From assembly GCA_016169945.1 (NCBI GenBank), contig JADLSH010000393.1, positions 6,465,501 through 6,529,500 on the forward strand: a stretch of DNA of 64,000 nt. Reading direction: 5' to 3'. The stretch's first letter is position 1; each line of letters opens with the position of its first letter. This DNA comes from Trachythela sp. YZ-2020 (lineage: Eukaryota; Cnidaria; Anthozoa; Malacalcyonacea; Clavulariidae). A program made the translations under genes and the position numbers. Of the stretch, positions 41,561 through 53,384 are shown piece after piece. The notes under the pieces were generated by a model, which was not told where the DNA came from, ran no database searches, and saw only the letters and a list, made by a program, of their open reading frames with translations.

Positions 41561-43500
41561 TGTACAGTAATTCTGCTTTGCAGCATGCATCAATAAATGC
41601 ACCATGATAGTATATCTTTCATGATAATATAAAGCAATTACAAGGCTAAGCATAGATGCTTCTCACACTGTACAGTGAAGTAATTATAATGCATGTTTTA
41701 AACTTTATCAATATTTCATCAGTTTCATATTAACTTTTTTTTAAATTGTACCATAAATGTAGATTATGAACTATCATCTTAGTTTATACGATTGACATTA
41801 ACGGGGAAAATTTAGGGTTTAAGTTTATTTTAAATACTCATAAGTTAATTAATTAACATGTAAATATTGAAATTCTAGAAGTATAAATAATTTTATGACT
41901 CTAGACAATATTTTATACAGTATGATTAGGTAGGGGTAAGCACATTAAAAGCATTTTTTCCTGCTTTTCTAACCATATAGCAACATTTAAAAAAATAATA
42001 TGCTTTTTCTTTAATTTCAGGTGATTTTTTTGAAAAATAATAAATGATTTTCAATATCAATTTGACTGTGTCTGTATTCTGCTTATAACCAATAACTTAT
42101 GTTATGCCAGAAGTGCACCAGAACTGTATCTGGTTGGACTGAGTTATATATTTAACCATTTATGGTTATGTCTCAGTTAATTTGCCTGATGTCGTATCAG
42201 GCAGACATACACTTTAAATCACGGGGTCAGACCAAAAAATTAGGGTACCAGCCAGAACTGAATTCCAGTGCACCCTCATCATATGCCATTAGATCACTAT
42301 ATATCATTCTACAGTATTTGTGAAGTGACAAAAATAGCACATGGGTAGAATTACCTAAGCTCAGACAGTAAAATCATCTAATATCTAGTCCTATAACTCT
42401 GAAGTCCCTATCAACCAATGATAGTGTTTTTAACTATTCTTTAGTATAGTAGTATTAGTACTTTAGGCAGTGTTTTAGTTGTAAATTTCTTTGGCTTGCA
42501 TTTATAACTTCCAGATGAAGGTGTCCTTCAAAGTTCTGGTTGTATTTTTTAGTTACAGTAGTTTGATCCTATAATCCCTCAAGTATATTGTTTATCACTG
42601 CATACACTGCAGCCACACATCAAATAATTTTCATTGACCAAGCTTTATTAGCAATTTATTGTCACTGTTATAATTATTGCTTGGATCATCTCTGTCCCAT
42701 GGTAAAGTAATGCTTTTTCCCTATAAGCATATATTCTCTTTAAACTATCAGGAGAAATTGATTGTATTTCATTTCTGATCAGAGCTCTTTTAAGTTGGGG
42801 ATTTTACCAACAATAACCAATAACTGTTACCACCAACAACCTTATCACCATCATCTGTCGACTCTTGGTGAGTTCGAAGATCTACCAAGCAGACAGGATT
42901 CATATGTTGATAGTAGCAATTACATGGAATTCAGTGGTGGGAGTACAGCATCCAGCTCTTCAATCACTGTGTCAGGATCTTGAGTGTTCAAGTCGATGGC
43001 AAAATATAAAATTCCCACAATATCAGGTTTTGGACTGGATACTTGCCGGGTATCATCAAAGTCAAAGAACTACAAGATGTAATAATAATAAATCAGTTTT
43101 AAACATAACAAAGCTTCTACAAAGTACGTTTTTATAGTGCATACAAAATTAATTTCTATAGAGTCAAAACTTGTTTTGATTCTCCAGCTTAATCAGGATT
43201 TGAAGTCGTAAATATTAATACATCTTTTACAGATGCATTGTCAGAAGTCAATGACTCACTATCATAGGAAATTTGTTATCTTTTAAACAATATAGACTTT
43301 ATATAATATATTTATACAGTTCAGGTTTCTACAAAGTCCTCTCGAATATCTATAATTTCAATATAACCTAGTAATTTGGAGTAAAAAACTCACCTTAAAA
43401 ACACAACTAGAATGCATCTCTATCAATGCTGGGCTTTTGCATTCGGCAAACATCTCGTGCTTCCAAAACTGAAGCTTTATTGCCACGAATAGAGCGAAAA
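41561..43500. other. No clear gene
   Basis: A+T-rich sequence. A 73-codon plus frame (42,762-42,983) with GEFEDLPSRQDSYVDSSNYM followed by a Ser-rich end may be an exon of the same split gene, but I cannot support it. Confidence 0.35.
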
Positions 43501-43618
43501 TGCGCCATTTTTCTATAACAATGTTACGGAAGAGAGATTCAAAGAGATGTGTTTACAGCGAAAGGCAACCGAACAATGAGCGAGACGCGCCGGCGAATTG
43601 ATAATATGTATCAATGTG

Positions 43619-43804
43619 TCAAAAACCGCAATGCATTCTGGTATACTGACGATACCTCCTCTGACTATTTCCTGCATTGAACTCATTTTCAAGCATATTA
43701 CCAAAACCTTCTCTCGTTGGGAACCTATGCATATCAGCCTGCGAGTAGGTTATAAGATACTGGCGTGTTCCTGAACGTGGGTTTTGTAACTGTCTTTCGG
43801 ACAT
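43619..43804 (-). pseudogene. N-terminal fragment of a Rep-like HUH endonuclease gene
   Basis: The frame starts MSERQLQNPRSGTRQYLITY and continues SQADMHRFPTREGFGNMLEN before diverging. YLITYSQ followed by a FPTRExF phrase matches motif I of a cnidarian multicopy Rep-like protein whose later part has the HxH (HUH) motif; similar proteins occur in Replitron-type transposons. Here only motif I remains; the HUH and Tyr motifs are absent. The family identification rests on memory of the N-terminus. Confidence 0.5.
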
Positions 43805-44940
43805 TGTAAATATTATTGGCTTTAGATCAGTGTGTTATGCTTTATGGACTGCCTCATAGAAAAATAATTTTAAAAACGCACGCTAAATGCTGGCGTGCCC
43901 AATACTTTATGTAAATACGGTAAGCAGTTATCAAAAGAATAAATTTGCATAAATTAATAACAACAACAAAACACATCAGATTATCGGAAGATTTACAGTA
44001 CAATTAGTTTTGTTTTTAATCTTAGAATTCTTCGCGTTGATCTTCCTGCGACAAAGTAGAGTATTGCTAGTGGTAAGTACGTCGTTTTCTGTGTTTGACG
44101 ATTGTTAATGATTTCGTTGTTTCAAAGCTTTGGTTTAAGTAATTTCATTCAAATTGCAGATGCTATTATTAAGCTCTTTCATTCACAAGCATAAGTTATT
44201 CCATGTCATTATTTGAAAATCTCCGTATAGAAATCATTAACATTTTAGTGATGTAGCGTGAGACCCACCCCTTCCTGACCCCACCCCACACTGCCACCCA
44301 CAACCATATTTGCTTATTGTTAATACTTCCATGTGCATTAATGAGGTGAATTATCATAAACATGTAAAATAACCAAACAAAACAGAGTACAAACCCATAA
44401 TAAGGTAGCTGTCTTGCTCCTTCATTTGCCAGTGTGAGAATCTTTACATTTCTCGTTTTCTCAAATCCTTCAGATGTTCCAGGTCTTAAATAGGCTTTGT
44501 CATCACAAGACTGTGAGAAACAGTATTTTCTGTTATCTTTTGTTCGTACGAAAAAAAGAAACGTTGAACATTTTTGACGTGAGCCCGTTGATGATGCGTT
44601 GTAACAACATGGGAATCTTCTGTTTTAGGCGGCTTTTTTGTGCAAAACAAAGCCTTCCCAATATGTTTCTTTGCTTGCAGCGACCGTTTATTTAGCGGTT
44701 TTTATCTATTCCACACAGTAGCTGACTTTATCAACTGCTTTCCTTTTTGAAGAAGTTTGAAATTTGCAATGTTTAAGAGATCTGCGCTTTTGACACGCCT
44801 GTTGGTAACATAACCGTATCATGTCTTCGACCGTGGTATGTAGCTTTTTCTTCTATGGCTTTAGCCACAAATTATACCGCTTGCTTAACTCTCTGCCTTG
44901 AAGCGGCTGTTTTCGGATTGGCGAGTTCGTTTACTTAATC
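43805..44940. other. No clear gene
   Basis: Short frames only (for example 44,474-44,695), with no domain. Possibly flanking sequence of the following coiled-coil gene. Confidence 0.35.
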
Positions 44941-44949
44941 TAATCTATG

Positions 44950-45784
44950 TAATTTAGCAGTTTTCGTTTCTTGCAGATCGTTGAGTCGCATTTCAGACCA
45001 GTAGTTCGTTTTGACATGAAGCTTCTTGATATCCGATATTTCTTGTTCTAATTTGACTTGTTTCGCATCTCCCAAATATCCTTGGCAGCTTCCAAACTGT
45101 TTTTAGCCTCTTCAGTAACCGATTTTACATGCTTGATAGACTTGCACATTATATCAGGATCAAATCCAAGCTCTCTTATCTCTTCAATGGACTTATTAGC
45201 ACCAACCAACACTTTGGCACATGTTTTGTCCCATTCGGTGTCCATAGTATTAACTATAGATACCAGTTCGTGCTTTCCCATCGTTAATTAATCTCTTACT
45301 CGTAACTGAACTCTCAGCTTCCTCCATTCTATCTTTCTGGAGTGTATCCAAGAAATTAGGAAAGTCAAAGCTTTGAGTTTTTAGAACGATAAATTTGCTT
45401 GTGCACTGAGTAGAAATAAGGTACATCTACAATATACACAGAAAGACCATGCTCAGGGTGTAGAAGCAAGTCTATGAACGTTGTTTTATCCACTGGACCT
45501 GTTTGGTGCCCAGAAAAGATTTCATAGGCCACATCAAATCTTACATATCCTTTAAAATCTTCTGTATCTTCATCTTTTGGCAGCTGAAGGTGTTCCAGTA
45601 CTTCAAGTAGCCCCTGGAGTTTGTTTGTTTTCCCAAGAGCCTTGTTCTTTTCACTTTCATTTTTTAATGCACAAAGACGAGCGTGATTTGCATAAACGTC
45701 ACATTTCTGTAAAGAATTTCTGTATACAATTCCACATTCAGTTTCTGATGAGCTTTGATTTCTTAATTCTTCCCTTGTTGTCAT
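44950..45784 (-). pseudogene. Uncharacterised coiled-coil protein, two exons, likely frameshifted
   Basis: The minus-strand ATG at 45,784 opens 139 codons: MTTREELRNQSSSETECGIV, later KLQGLLEVLEHLQLPKDEDT and VRFDVAYEIFSGHQTG. A second block (45,281-45,048) encodes VLVGANKSIEEIRELGFDPD and EEAKNSLEAAKDIWEM; after a shift it continues KLEQEISDIKKLHVKT, a coiled coil. I do not recognise the family. It is head-to-head, 278 bp away, with the SAP-domain gene copy at 46,062, and the inverted repeat starts between them. Confidence 0.45.
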
Positions 45785-45870
45785 ATATAATAAGTAAACT
45801 GACTATTAATTTTGTAATTTAAATCACATCGAAATTTTAAAATAAAAACAATTTTGTGGAAATTCGTTAC

Positions 45871-46561
45871 AATTCACCACTTGCACGGTGGCCGCCACGT
45901 GTACTTGGCACGTGGTCAAAAATGTAAACAAACGGAAAAGTTCGGACTATGGGTCACGCACGCAATATAGTATTATATAGTAAAGCAATAATAAAAAAGC
46001 TATTTTACATAACATGCGTCGGTTTTTGATCGTTTTATTGTCTGTGCGGTTTAAGTAAAGATGTCGGGTAAAAATGCAAGTGATAAGTTCAAAGCAATGA
46101 GCGTTAGAGAGCTTCAAAACTATTTATCGGATCACGGAGTTACAGTGAGCGGCCATTTAAAACCTGCATTGATCGATATTGTATCTTCTGTCGAAAGAAT
46201 GGGGTTTCACAAAGGATGACCATGAGAAAAGTCTGGAAAGTCGATTATTTATTCATGATATTCAAATCAGCGACCCGTTTACCATGAAAACGGAGAATAA
46301 CTTCGTGCATTCACCGCCATTCGGATTATACGACATATTCAATCATTTGATATATCACTCCGCCAAATACGATAAACAAGGGCTTGCTTCATACAAGTCG
46401 TATGATGATTACAGATTGTTTGTGAATGGTTACGTCGACACTTTGAAAACAGTTAAATTGGAAGATTGTGGAGTACATGTGTACGTTGGTAAAGTACAGC
46501 CAAGCATGAAATCAACAACTGACGAAGGCAAAAAGTTTTACGATCTATGGGACATGCAATT
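45871..46561 (+). repeat. Left arm of large inverted duplication
   Basis: From AATTCACCACTTGCACGG onward this arm is the inverse of 47,137-47,833. It covers a promoter-like region with CACGTG motifs and most of the SAP gene. The arms differ by a 17-18-bp deletion here (after GAATGGGGTT) and a 4-bp deletion in the other arm. Confidence 0.85.
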
Positions 46562-46589
46562 TTTGCTCCACACTAAATTTGGAAAATAA
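46062..46589 (+). pseudogene. SAP-domain gene, copy A (frameshifted)
   Basis: Starts MSGKNASDKFKAMSVRELQN with a SAP-like helix-turn-helix motif (SVRELQNYLSDHGVTVSGHL), a DNA-binding module. A deletion near 46,200 breaks the frame; from 46,179 a second frame continues GLYDIFNHLIYHSAKYDKQG, ASYKSYDDYRLFVNGYVDTL and YVGKVQPSMK to a stop at 46,589. The latter phrases resemble the N-terminal half of SAP-SWIM-YqaJ proteins found in cnidarian transposons; the SWIM and YqaJ parts are absent. Confidence 0.6.
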
Positions 46590-46599
46590 TGTAATATTG

Positions 46600-47130
46600 T
46601 AATATATATGATCTTGCAGTTGTATACCCTGTAGATATATGTATATAACAATATTAAATTTATTGTATTGAATTTTGTGTATATATAGTTAAACCATTAA
46701 TAATTCATGAGGAAAAGACAAAGGAAATCACTACCATGTCAGTGGTTTTATATGTGATAAAAAATCATGTTAATTTACATAAACTTTAGCTTTGATTTTC
46801 TCGGCTTAGACAATGTTTATTTTTAAAATTACTTCGCGAATGAACTCATCACGCTTTGTGATTCAATGACCATTCAGATTCCAGTCTACCCGAATCTACA
46901 TAGTGATCACCATAGTCTATCTGACATATACATGCAAGACATAAATATTTATACTTAATGTGCCTGGATTTTTTTCGACCGACAGTAATTTTCCCTTTCC
47001 ACAACTTGAACTTCTTTGCCTTTGGCATCAAGTGGCCGTACAGCAATAGCCGAATTCATATTAGGGATGGGAAACTCGTCTTAGACGGGAAAGTTTCTGT
47101 AAAAACCCGTCTGAATATAAATACGAATAC
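46600..47130. other. Spacer of the inverted duplication
   Basis: Non-coding, A+T-rich. The word CGTCTTAGACGGGAAAG with TAAAAACCCGTCT near 47,075-47,110 forms a small imperfect foldback. Confidence 0.4.
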
Positions 47131-47136
47131 GAATTG

Positions 47137-47833
47137 CATGTCCGATAGATCGTAAAACTTTTTGCCTTCGTCAGTTGTTGATTTCATGCTTGGCTGTACC
47201 AACGTACACATGTACTCCACAATCTTCCAATTTAACTGTTTTCAAAGTGTCGACGTAACCATTCACAAACAATCTGTAATCACCATACGACTTGTATGAA
47301 GCAAGCCCTTGTTTATCGTATTTGGCGGAGTGATATATCAAATGATTGAATATGTCGTATAATCCGAATGGCGGTGACTGCACGAAGTTATTCTCCGTTT
47401 TCATGGTAAACGGGTCGCTGATTTGAATATCATGAATATTTAATCGACTTTCCAGACTTTTCTCATGGTCATCCTTTGTGAAATTTGGATCAACTGGCAA
47501 CCCCATTCTTTCGACAGAAGATACAATATCGATCAATGCAGGTTTTAAATGGCCGCTCACTGTAACTCCGTGATCCGATAAATAGTTTTGAAGCTCTCTA
47601 ACGCTCATTGCTTTGAACTTATCACTTGCATTTTTACCCGACATCTTTACTTAAACCGCACAGACAATAAAACGATCAAAAACCGACGCATGTTATGTAA
47701 AATAGCTTTTTTATTATTGCTTTACTATATAATACTATATTGCGTGCGTGACCCATAGTCCGAACTTTTCCGTTTGTTTACATTTTTGACCACGTGCCAA
47801 GTACACGTGGCGGCCACCGTGCAAGTGGTGAAT
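47137..47833 (-). repeat. Right arm of large inverted duplication
   Basis: The inverse of 45,871-46,561. It ends at GAATTCCTC just before the SAM-domain gene; outward of this point the two sides are unrelated. Confidence 0.85.
47171..47644 (-). pseudogene. SAP-domain gene, copy B (truncated by a shift)
   Basis: A 157-aa frame keeps the full SAP motif and the residues GLPVDPNFTKDDHEK missing from copy A, then GLYDIFNHLIYHSAKYDKQG. A 4-bp deletion at YVG changes the end to TAKHEINN and a stop, whereas copy A continues KVQPSMK. Each copy thus carries a different inactivating change. Divergent from the SAM-domain gene at 47,898. Confidence 0.6.
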
Positions 47834-48307
47834 TCCTCGTGCGTCCATCTAAACGCGATCGTCAAACAAGGGGCCTGGGGACGAGCTTTGAAACAAAATG
47901 GCGTCATGTAGTGCTTTCGACGATTGGTTTTCTGATAATGAGCTTCAAAAATACAAATTAATATTTATTGAGCAAAGGTTTAAGGACTTGAATAAGGAAG
48001 ATTTACATGGAATGGGAATTTGTTTACTTGGAGAAAAGCTAATGTTAATGTCAAAGATACGGGAACTCAAAACAGCACTCACCAAAACTGTGAAGAAAGT
48101 TTATACAGATGTCCTTATGCCTCGCAAAAGATGTAAACAAACAAGTAAGATATCATCAGTGTGAATATTCTATTCGTTTTTAATTTAATATAGTTTACGT
48201 TTGTGTTGCCTGTTAAACTTTTATTAATACTATTAAACAGCCATGTCATAGTGATGGTGTATTTAATATGTGTGCTTTAATATTAAATGCATCAATCAAT
48301 GTTTAAT

Positions 48308-48512
48308 AAGCCCGAGGGGGGGGAATGATCAAATCAGGTCAAATTTCCCCACCCTGAAGTTTAAAGTATGTAGATATTTCAATAACAGATGTCAAAACTC
48401 TAATTTCCCCACCCTGGGGCAATAATCAGAGAGCAAATTCCCCAGGGTGGGGACACAGTAACCTGTCACATTCCCCACCTTTGCCGGGCCTCCTCCCCCC
48501 CCCCCTTGGGCT
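48308..48512. repeat. MITE with G/C-run ends
   Basis: AAGCCCGAGGGGGGGG at the left and CCCCCCCCCCTTGGGCTT at the right are inverted. The interior has four TTCCCCACC(CT) words and their complement. Confidence 0.6.
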
Positions 48513-48567
48513 TAACATTGATAGGTGCATAACTATAAATGTGTCTGCTTTTGGACTAAATGAATGG

Positions 48568-48842
48568 TTTCTAGTAGTAGTAGTGGGCGATGAATGGTTC
48601 CTGCCATTTTCCAGCATGAGAAGGAAAAACTTGGAAAAAAAACCGCTGTGAAAAGCTGTTACTGCATGCTCGTTTGGCAAAGAACTAATCGAAGAACTTC
48701 ATGTAACATTAAATATTAAACATAATCCGGTCACATGACAAGTATCGAAAACATCGATATTTAAAAAAAGTATCGATACCATCTTTTGAATTGTGAATAT
48801 CGAAAGTATCGATACTTTAGTAGTGGTATCGCCCACCACTAG
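48568..48842. repeat. MITE with TAGTAGTGGGCGAT ends
   Basis: TAGTAGTAGTGGGCGAT at the left is inverse to ATCGCCCACCACTAG at the right. The interior has repeated (AG)TATCGATA words. Resembles non-autonomous hAT elements; class is uncertain. Confidence 0.5.
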
Positions 48843-49817
48843 TTTCTAGAAGGTTCCTAGCCCTTCTGTAAATATTTTATATTGTATGATATACTGGGCA
48901 AAATTATTAGATAAATACAATAGAAATATAAGACAGTAAAGTAGATAAATATAAAGTATAAATTTAAATCTGTCTATTTTATAGCACTTCCTTGGGCTCC
49001 ACCCCCCAAATTGCCATTGAATATGGTTTCATCTTTAAACAATGAAGGCTATTCAAAGTATTTGTACAAGGAACCAAACCACGAAAGGACAAGGTACTTT
49101 AATGATACATAGCCAGAAATGTACAAGCATGCTTATCCTTGCCTTCTTGGCAATTTCTCCAACTACTTGTATGCCGAAAGAGAGAAACGATTTCAAACAA
49201 AGAAACTATGTGAAAAGGTCTCTGATGACTTGGATGTGCTTTTTTCTCCCAACAACGAGGCTTCCTGCTTCAAATTTTTTAGCATAAACTCGCCAGTGCA
49301 AAAGCGTAACCATGGTGACATTCTAATCAAAGGTATTGTCAAATTAGAAGGGCTAGTATCCAAAGTGGAAAAAGAGGAAGAAGAAATCAAGTCTAACTTG
49401 GCAACACCTTTCCACAAGAATAAACTGAAAGCTTGGGCTACTGAGCAACACCAGTACACTAAAGCCATACTAGACAAGATTGGTCACTTGAAAATAGATG
49501 TTAAAGAGAAATTAGAGAAGTTGCTAAGCACAAAGCAAAGTTTTGATCGGGTGTTCAAGGGTTTACCAGTAGCAAATAAGAAAAGCATCAAGTCCAGAAA
49601 GCTGAAGGAAAATAGACAAAAGAATGAGAGACGAAAGAGGAAACGCCAGGACAGAATGCAAGAAGAAATACAATGCAAGATAATTAAAATAGACTCACCT
49701 ACTAACAACATTGATCAGTCAATTAACATTACAAAGTCAATGCTTCAGTTGGATGAACTTGACAAACTTGAGGGCATACAGACACAAAGCTGGGCTTGCA
49801 GCACTTGTAAAAAATAA

Positions 49818-50424
49818 GAATTGGGATCCAGATGCAAGAAAGTGTGGGAAATGAGGATGAAACTGATGTGGACGAAAGTGTGGAAGAAGCTGAGGTGGAA
49901 GAAAGTGAGGATGAATGTGAAGTGGATGAAAGTGGGGAAGAGGTTGTTGTTAAAGACTTATTATTAATACATAGATGCAAAATACATGGTATAAATATAT
50001 AGTATTACATAGAAAATGTACTGAAATTGTTTTCAATTTATAATGCATGTTAAGAATATAAATTATTTGGTTTCTGGATCAAATAGCATAGATTTTAAAC
50101 TCTATGAAAATAGAAACATTCCACTATTAAAGATGTCTGTTTGCTAGAGACGTTTTATGTAGCAATTTAAGGTTTATTATTATCAATATAGAAGGCCAAA
50201 TGGGAAGCCGCCCTCTTCAAAACGTTCGCAAGCGCGGGCGATAACGAATCGAACGGGCGGTAATTACGTGTCTTCTGCCCTGCATATGATTGGTCAATCG
50301 TGCGTCTCATGATTGTTTTCGACAAATTAATATTCAGACTTTTCAACTTGGCAAGGAAGCCATTTGAGTGCTCTGACTGCTCTCGGGCTTTCACGGTGTT
50401 TTCAACTTTCAAGAGACGAAAGTT
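49818..50424. other. No clear gene
   Basis: A repeated GTGGA(A/T)GAAAGTG phrase at 49,865-49,940 gives acidic repeats in one plus frame (ESVEEAEVEESEDE) and may be an in-frame continuation of the coiled-coil protein after a shift. Confidence 0.35.
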
Positions 50425-51108
50425 GTGAAATTAAATATGGCTAGCTCTAGCGTGAATTCAACAGACGAAAATATAAATGTTTTAAGCCAGAGCTCTGACC
50501 TTGATAAGGAAGCTCTTGACGAGATGGAGAAAAAGGCTCAAGCAAAAAAAAACACAACAAAAGCAACCGCTTGGGGACTAAAAAAGATCGAACAGTGGAG
50601 TGCAAAAAGAAACATCAACATAGATTTTGCAGTAATTTCACCAGGAGAACTGAATGAAATCCTTCGCAAGTTTTACGCTGAAGTTAAGACAGAAAAGGGA
50701 AAACCACTGTCACCTAGTGCTTTAACAGGGATACGAGCTGCCATTCACCGCCATATAACTTCTGCTCCGATTAGCAGAAATGTGAACATTTTGCAAGACA
50801 GCAACTTTGCCTCAGCAAACAAAATGTTTGAGGCCAAATGCAAGTTATATGCAAAAGAAATGAATCCGAAACCAAAACCAAAACATAAGTCGCCTATCGA
50901 AGCTGGAGATATGGAAAAGTTGAATCATTATTTTAGTGAAGGTCTAGATGACGACAACATGTGGAAAGATCCAGAAAAATTATTACAGTTTGTCTGGTTT
51001 TCGTTGGCCTATAATTTTGGCTGCCGGGGAAGAGAGGGCTGGCGTGAGCTTACCGCGGAGTCTTTAGCGATCAAAACGGACGACACAGGAGCTCGGTACC
51101 ATGACTAG
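50425..51108 (+). pseudogene. Crypton tyrosine recombinase, N-terminal half
   Basis: The frame from ~50,437 (MASSSVNST) runs to RYHD and a TAG at 51,108. It has the SAM-like DNA-binding domain TKATAWGLKKIEQWSAKRN, LSPSALTGIRAAIHRHI, then GDMEKLNHYFSEGLDDD and FGCRGREGWRELTAES with the first catalytic Arg. This is the N-terminal part of Crypton-type tyrosine recombinases (DUF3504 relatives such as KCTD1 and ZMYM proteins in vertebrates). The sequence diverges from the family after 51,100. Confidence 0.8.
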
Positions 51109-52340
51109 AAATCGAGGTCAGCCAGCGGCTTGACTTGCGGGCTCATAATTTCAGATGTCATCGGAAAAAGTCCAGACGGCGGTTTTTTTTGTCAAGACGG
51201 CGGTTTTTTTTTGTCAAGACGGCGGTTCGTTTCTATAAGGAATTCAACAATTTGAGTACGGCTGATTTTATAGGTGAGAGCAATAAAAACCTGGAAAATA
51301 CTGCGTGGTTGAGAGAATTATATCCAGAAGATAATTCTGATGAGGATCTTGACAATTTTGAAAATTTCAATTGCAAATAAGCCCCAACGGTGGAACATCC
51401 GACATTATTAAACTATTATTATACAAAATGCTATTTATAATCAAACAAAACACACGCAAATACCAGCAACAGTCTCTTAATTTATCATTAAAATTCCAGA
51501 ACGATTATTTGTTGCCAACGCAAGCCAAAATATTAAATTTGCCGCACCAAATAGCGCTATTTTTCGTGAACCTACGAGCAAAATTTTAAAATAAGACAGC
51601 GGTAGAGACCCTGGTAACCTAGTAACAACTCAAGAATGTAAAATGGCAACAAGAACCGAAATAACGAGCAATGTTTTGCTTGTTTACGCTAGTTTAAGAG
51701 CTATATTTCAGCGCTTGATGGATTAAATTACGACGAATTTGCGGCATGAAAATGCTATATTTCACGTCGTTCGGGAACAAGTTTAAGGATGCTCTAACGC
51801 CTTTAAATGTTGCTAAAAACAAAGTATTGTCTACCTCGAATTTTCCTAGACGTGGGCCCGTGCGAAAAGTCGAACATATGTGGCCAAATTTACGTCTAGG
51901 AAAACCTCACTTCGTCAAATCATGTCAATTTGTTAGGCGTTTATATACAAGGTAAGAATTATAAACACAGTCTCTCAGGAACATATCTGCGCTACTCGGA
52001 TTGTCGGCAGATTTTCGGGAGTTGATAGTGGCCTAATTTGCTAAATTTCTAGACGTGGGCCCGTAGAAATCCTTAACAGGATCTAATACAAAATGCGTAT
52101 TTTGAATTTTCTTTTATCAAATCTATAGAAAGCCGCCATCTTGAATTTATTTGGTAGAAACCTAACGCGCATGCTTATCAGCCATGTTGTACTTAATTTC
52201 TAGCCATGGGAATCCTAACCGAACAAACAAAAAATCACCAAGGAGGGTCAAAGCAAGCTGATCAAGCCTATTCAGATGTACGAATGTACGAAACTTCAAA
52301 TTCGTTAGATCCTGTAGCAGCTTTTTAATATTATCTTCGA
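51109..52340. mobile_element. Foreign sequence interrupting the Crypton
   Basis: About 1.2 kb that does not encode recombinase. It contains a duplicated GACGGCGGTTTTTTT phrase (51,176-51,225), two copies of CTAGACGTGGGCCCG (51,848 and 52,052), and at 52,120-52,210 a repeat shared with 55,985-56,070. Probably one or more insertions or a rearrangement. TSDs not found. Confidence 0.45.
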
Positions 52341-52961
52341 ATGAGACTTTTTCAAACTCCAAACAAGAAATTCCATGGAAGTAATGCGTGGTATAAAAAG
52401 GAAGCCCTCGGTAAAAATACGATTGCCAAACTCATGGAAAATATTTCAATGAAAGCAGAGCTGTCTCAACGCTACACATTCAATCACTGTGTACGAGCTT
52501 CGACAATTACAGCATTGTACCATCGAGGTGTTGATGCAAAGCAGATTTGTGCAATCACCAAACATAAAGATGAGCGCAGTCTAAACCACTACATCAACCA
52601 AACTACGAGTGCACAAAAAAGGAAATGTTCAGGGCTGCTAGATAAAGTGTTCCATGGATCCACAACAGAGTCAGAGGGCTCCAGCGAAGCATTGTCATCG
52701 AAACAGCTGCAAAGTGTCGAGTCTAGTATGTCGTTGAGCATTTCATCTCCCGCCACAACATCCTCTGTGCATTCGACACTCAACCACAGTGAATTTTTGC
52801 CTTTACTCCAACCGTATCCACACTGTAGACAACATATTCAAATAGGAACTGTAAACATTTATCAAGGGAAAGGCACTACAGCATCTTCGCAGTCCACCGA
52901 ACAGGCCGCAGAGACAAAGCGCCGTAGAATCGTGATAGACAGTGACTCTGACAGTGAGTAA
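52341..52961 (+). pseudogene. Crypton tyrosine recombinase, catalytic C-terminus
   Basis: The frame reads FHGSNAWYKKEALGKNTIAK, then FNHCVRASTITALYHRGVDA with the HxxR box, and ITKHKDERSLNHYINQT with the catalytic His and Tyr nucleophile. A Ser-rich tail ends in a basic KRRRIV followed by DSDSDSE. Together with 50,425-51,108 all four catalytic positions (R, HxxR, H, Y) exist, but on separated segments. Recombines DNA by a covalent 3'-phosphotyrosine intermediate. Confidence 0.85.
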
Positions 52962-53206
52962 ATAGCCTTAGGCTTAGCTCACTGAACCGCAGGAAACTTT
53001 TTATAGTTTCTTTTACAAATAGCGGCAATATTTAGCCGTTTGTCTTTTCATAAACTTCTTCCAGTTTATATTTTATATATTTTAATGCATTGTTAACTGT
53101 TTTTCCCTATTGTTAAAAGCATTCATTGTCTATATTGTATATTGTGTTGGTGTTATGTTATATATTTATAATTATTTGTTCTTCTATATTGATAATAATG
53201 TTAATA

Positions 53207-53312
53207 ACATGAGTTTTGTCGGGTCATATTGTTTATTTTTGGCCCTTGTAGGAAAATTTTACTACGCGGGCCAAATATAAACAATATGCCCTCCAAAACT
53301 CATGTTATCCCC
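53207..53312. repeat. Foldback element
   Basis: AACATGAGTTTTGTCGGGTC ... TTTGGCCC is inverse to GGGCCAAATATAAACAATAT ... CCAAAACTCATGTT. About 45-bp arms. Non-coding. Confidence 0.7.
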
Positions 53313-53384
53313 TTATTACAAATGGCTGATGCTTAGTTATATTGTTTCATAAACAAGTCTTAATCGTCAATGTTTTATTAACAG

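Larger units (their letters stand above)
47898..49817 (+). pseudogene. SAM-like domain and coiled-coil gene, two exons with a premature stop
   Basis: Exon 1 (47,898-48,144, donor GTAAGA) encodes FDDWFSDNELQKYKLIFIEQ, then LNKEDLHGMGICLLGEKLML, a SAM-like interaction domain. Exon 2 begins near 48,985 (after TTTTATAG), reads LPWAPPPKLPLN and MVSSLNNEGYSKYL, has a TAG at ~49,108, and in the same frame continues to 49,817: HAYPCLLGNFSNYLYAEREK, a long charged coiled coil (KVEKEEEEIKSN; KLKENRQKNERRKRKRQD) and WACSTCKK. It could be one gene inactivated by a single nonsense codon. Two MITEs occupy the intron. Function unknown. Confidence 0.5.

Noticed and set aside
42762..43137. Overlapping 73- and 90-aa plus frames as a gene
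   Set aside because: No domain, two frames equally open, and no splice context that I could connect.
49484..49980. Minus-strand Ser/Leu-rich frames opposite the coiled-coil gene
   Set aside because: They are antisense shadows of Glu/Lys-rich codons.
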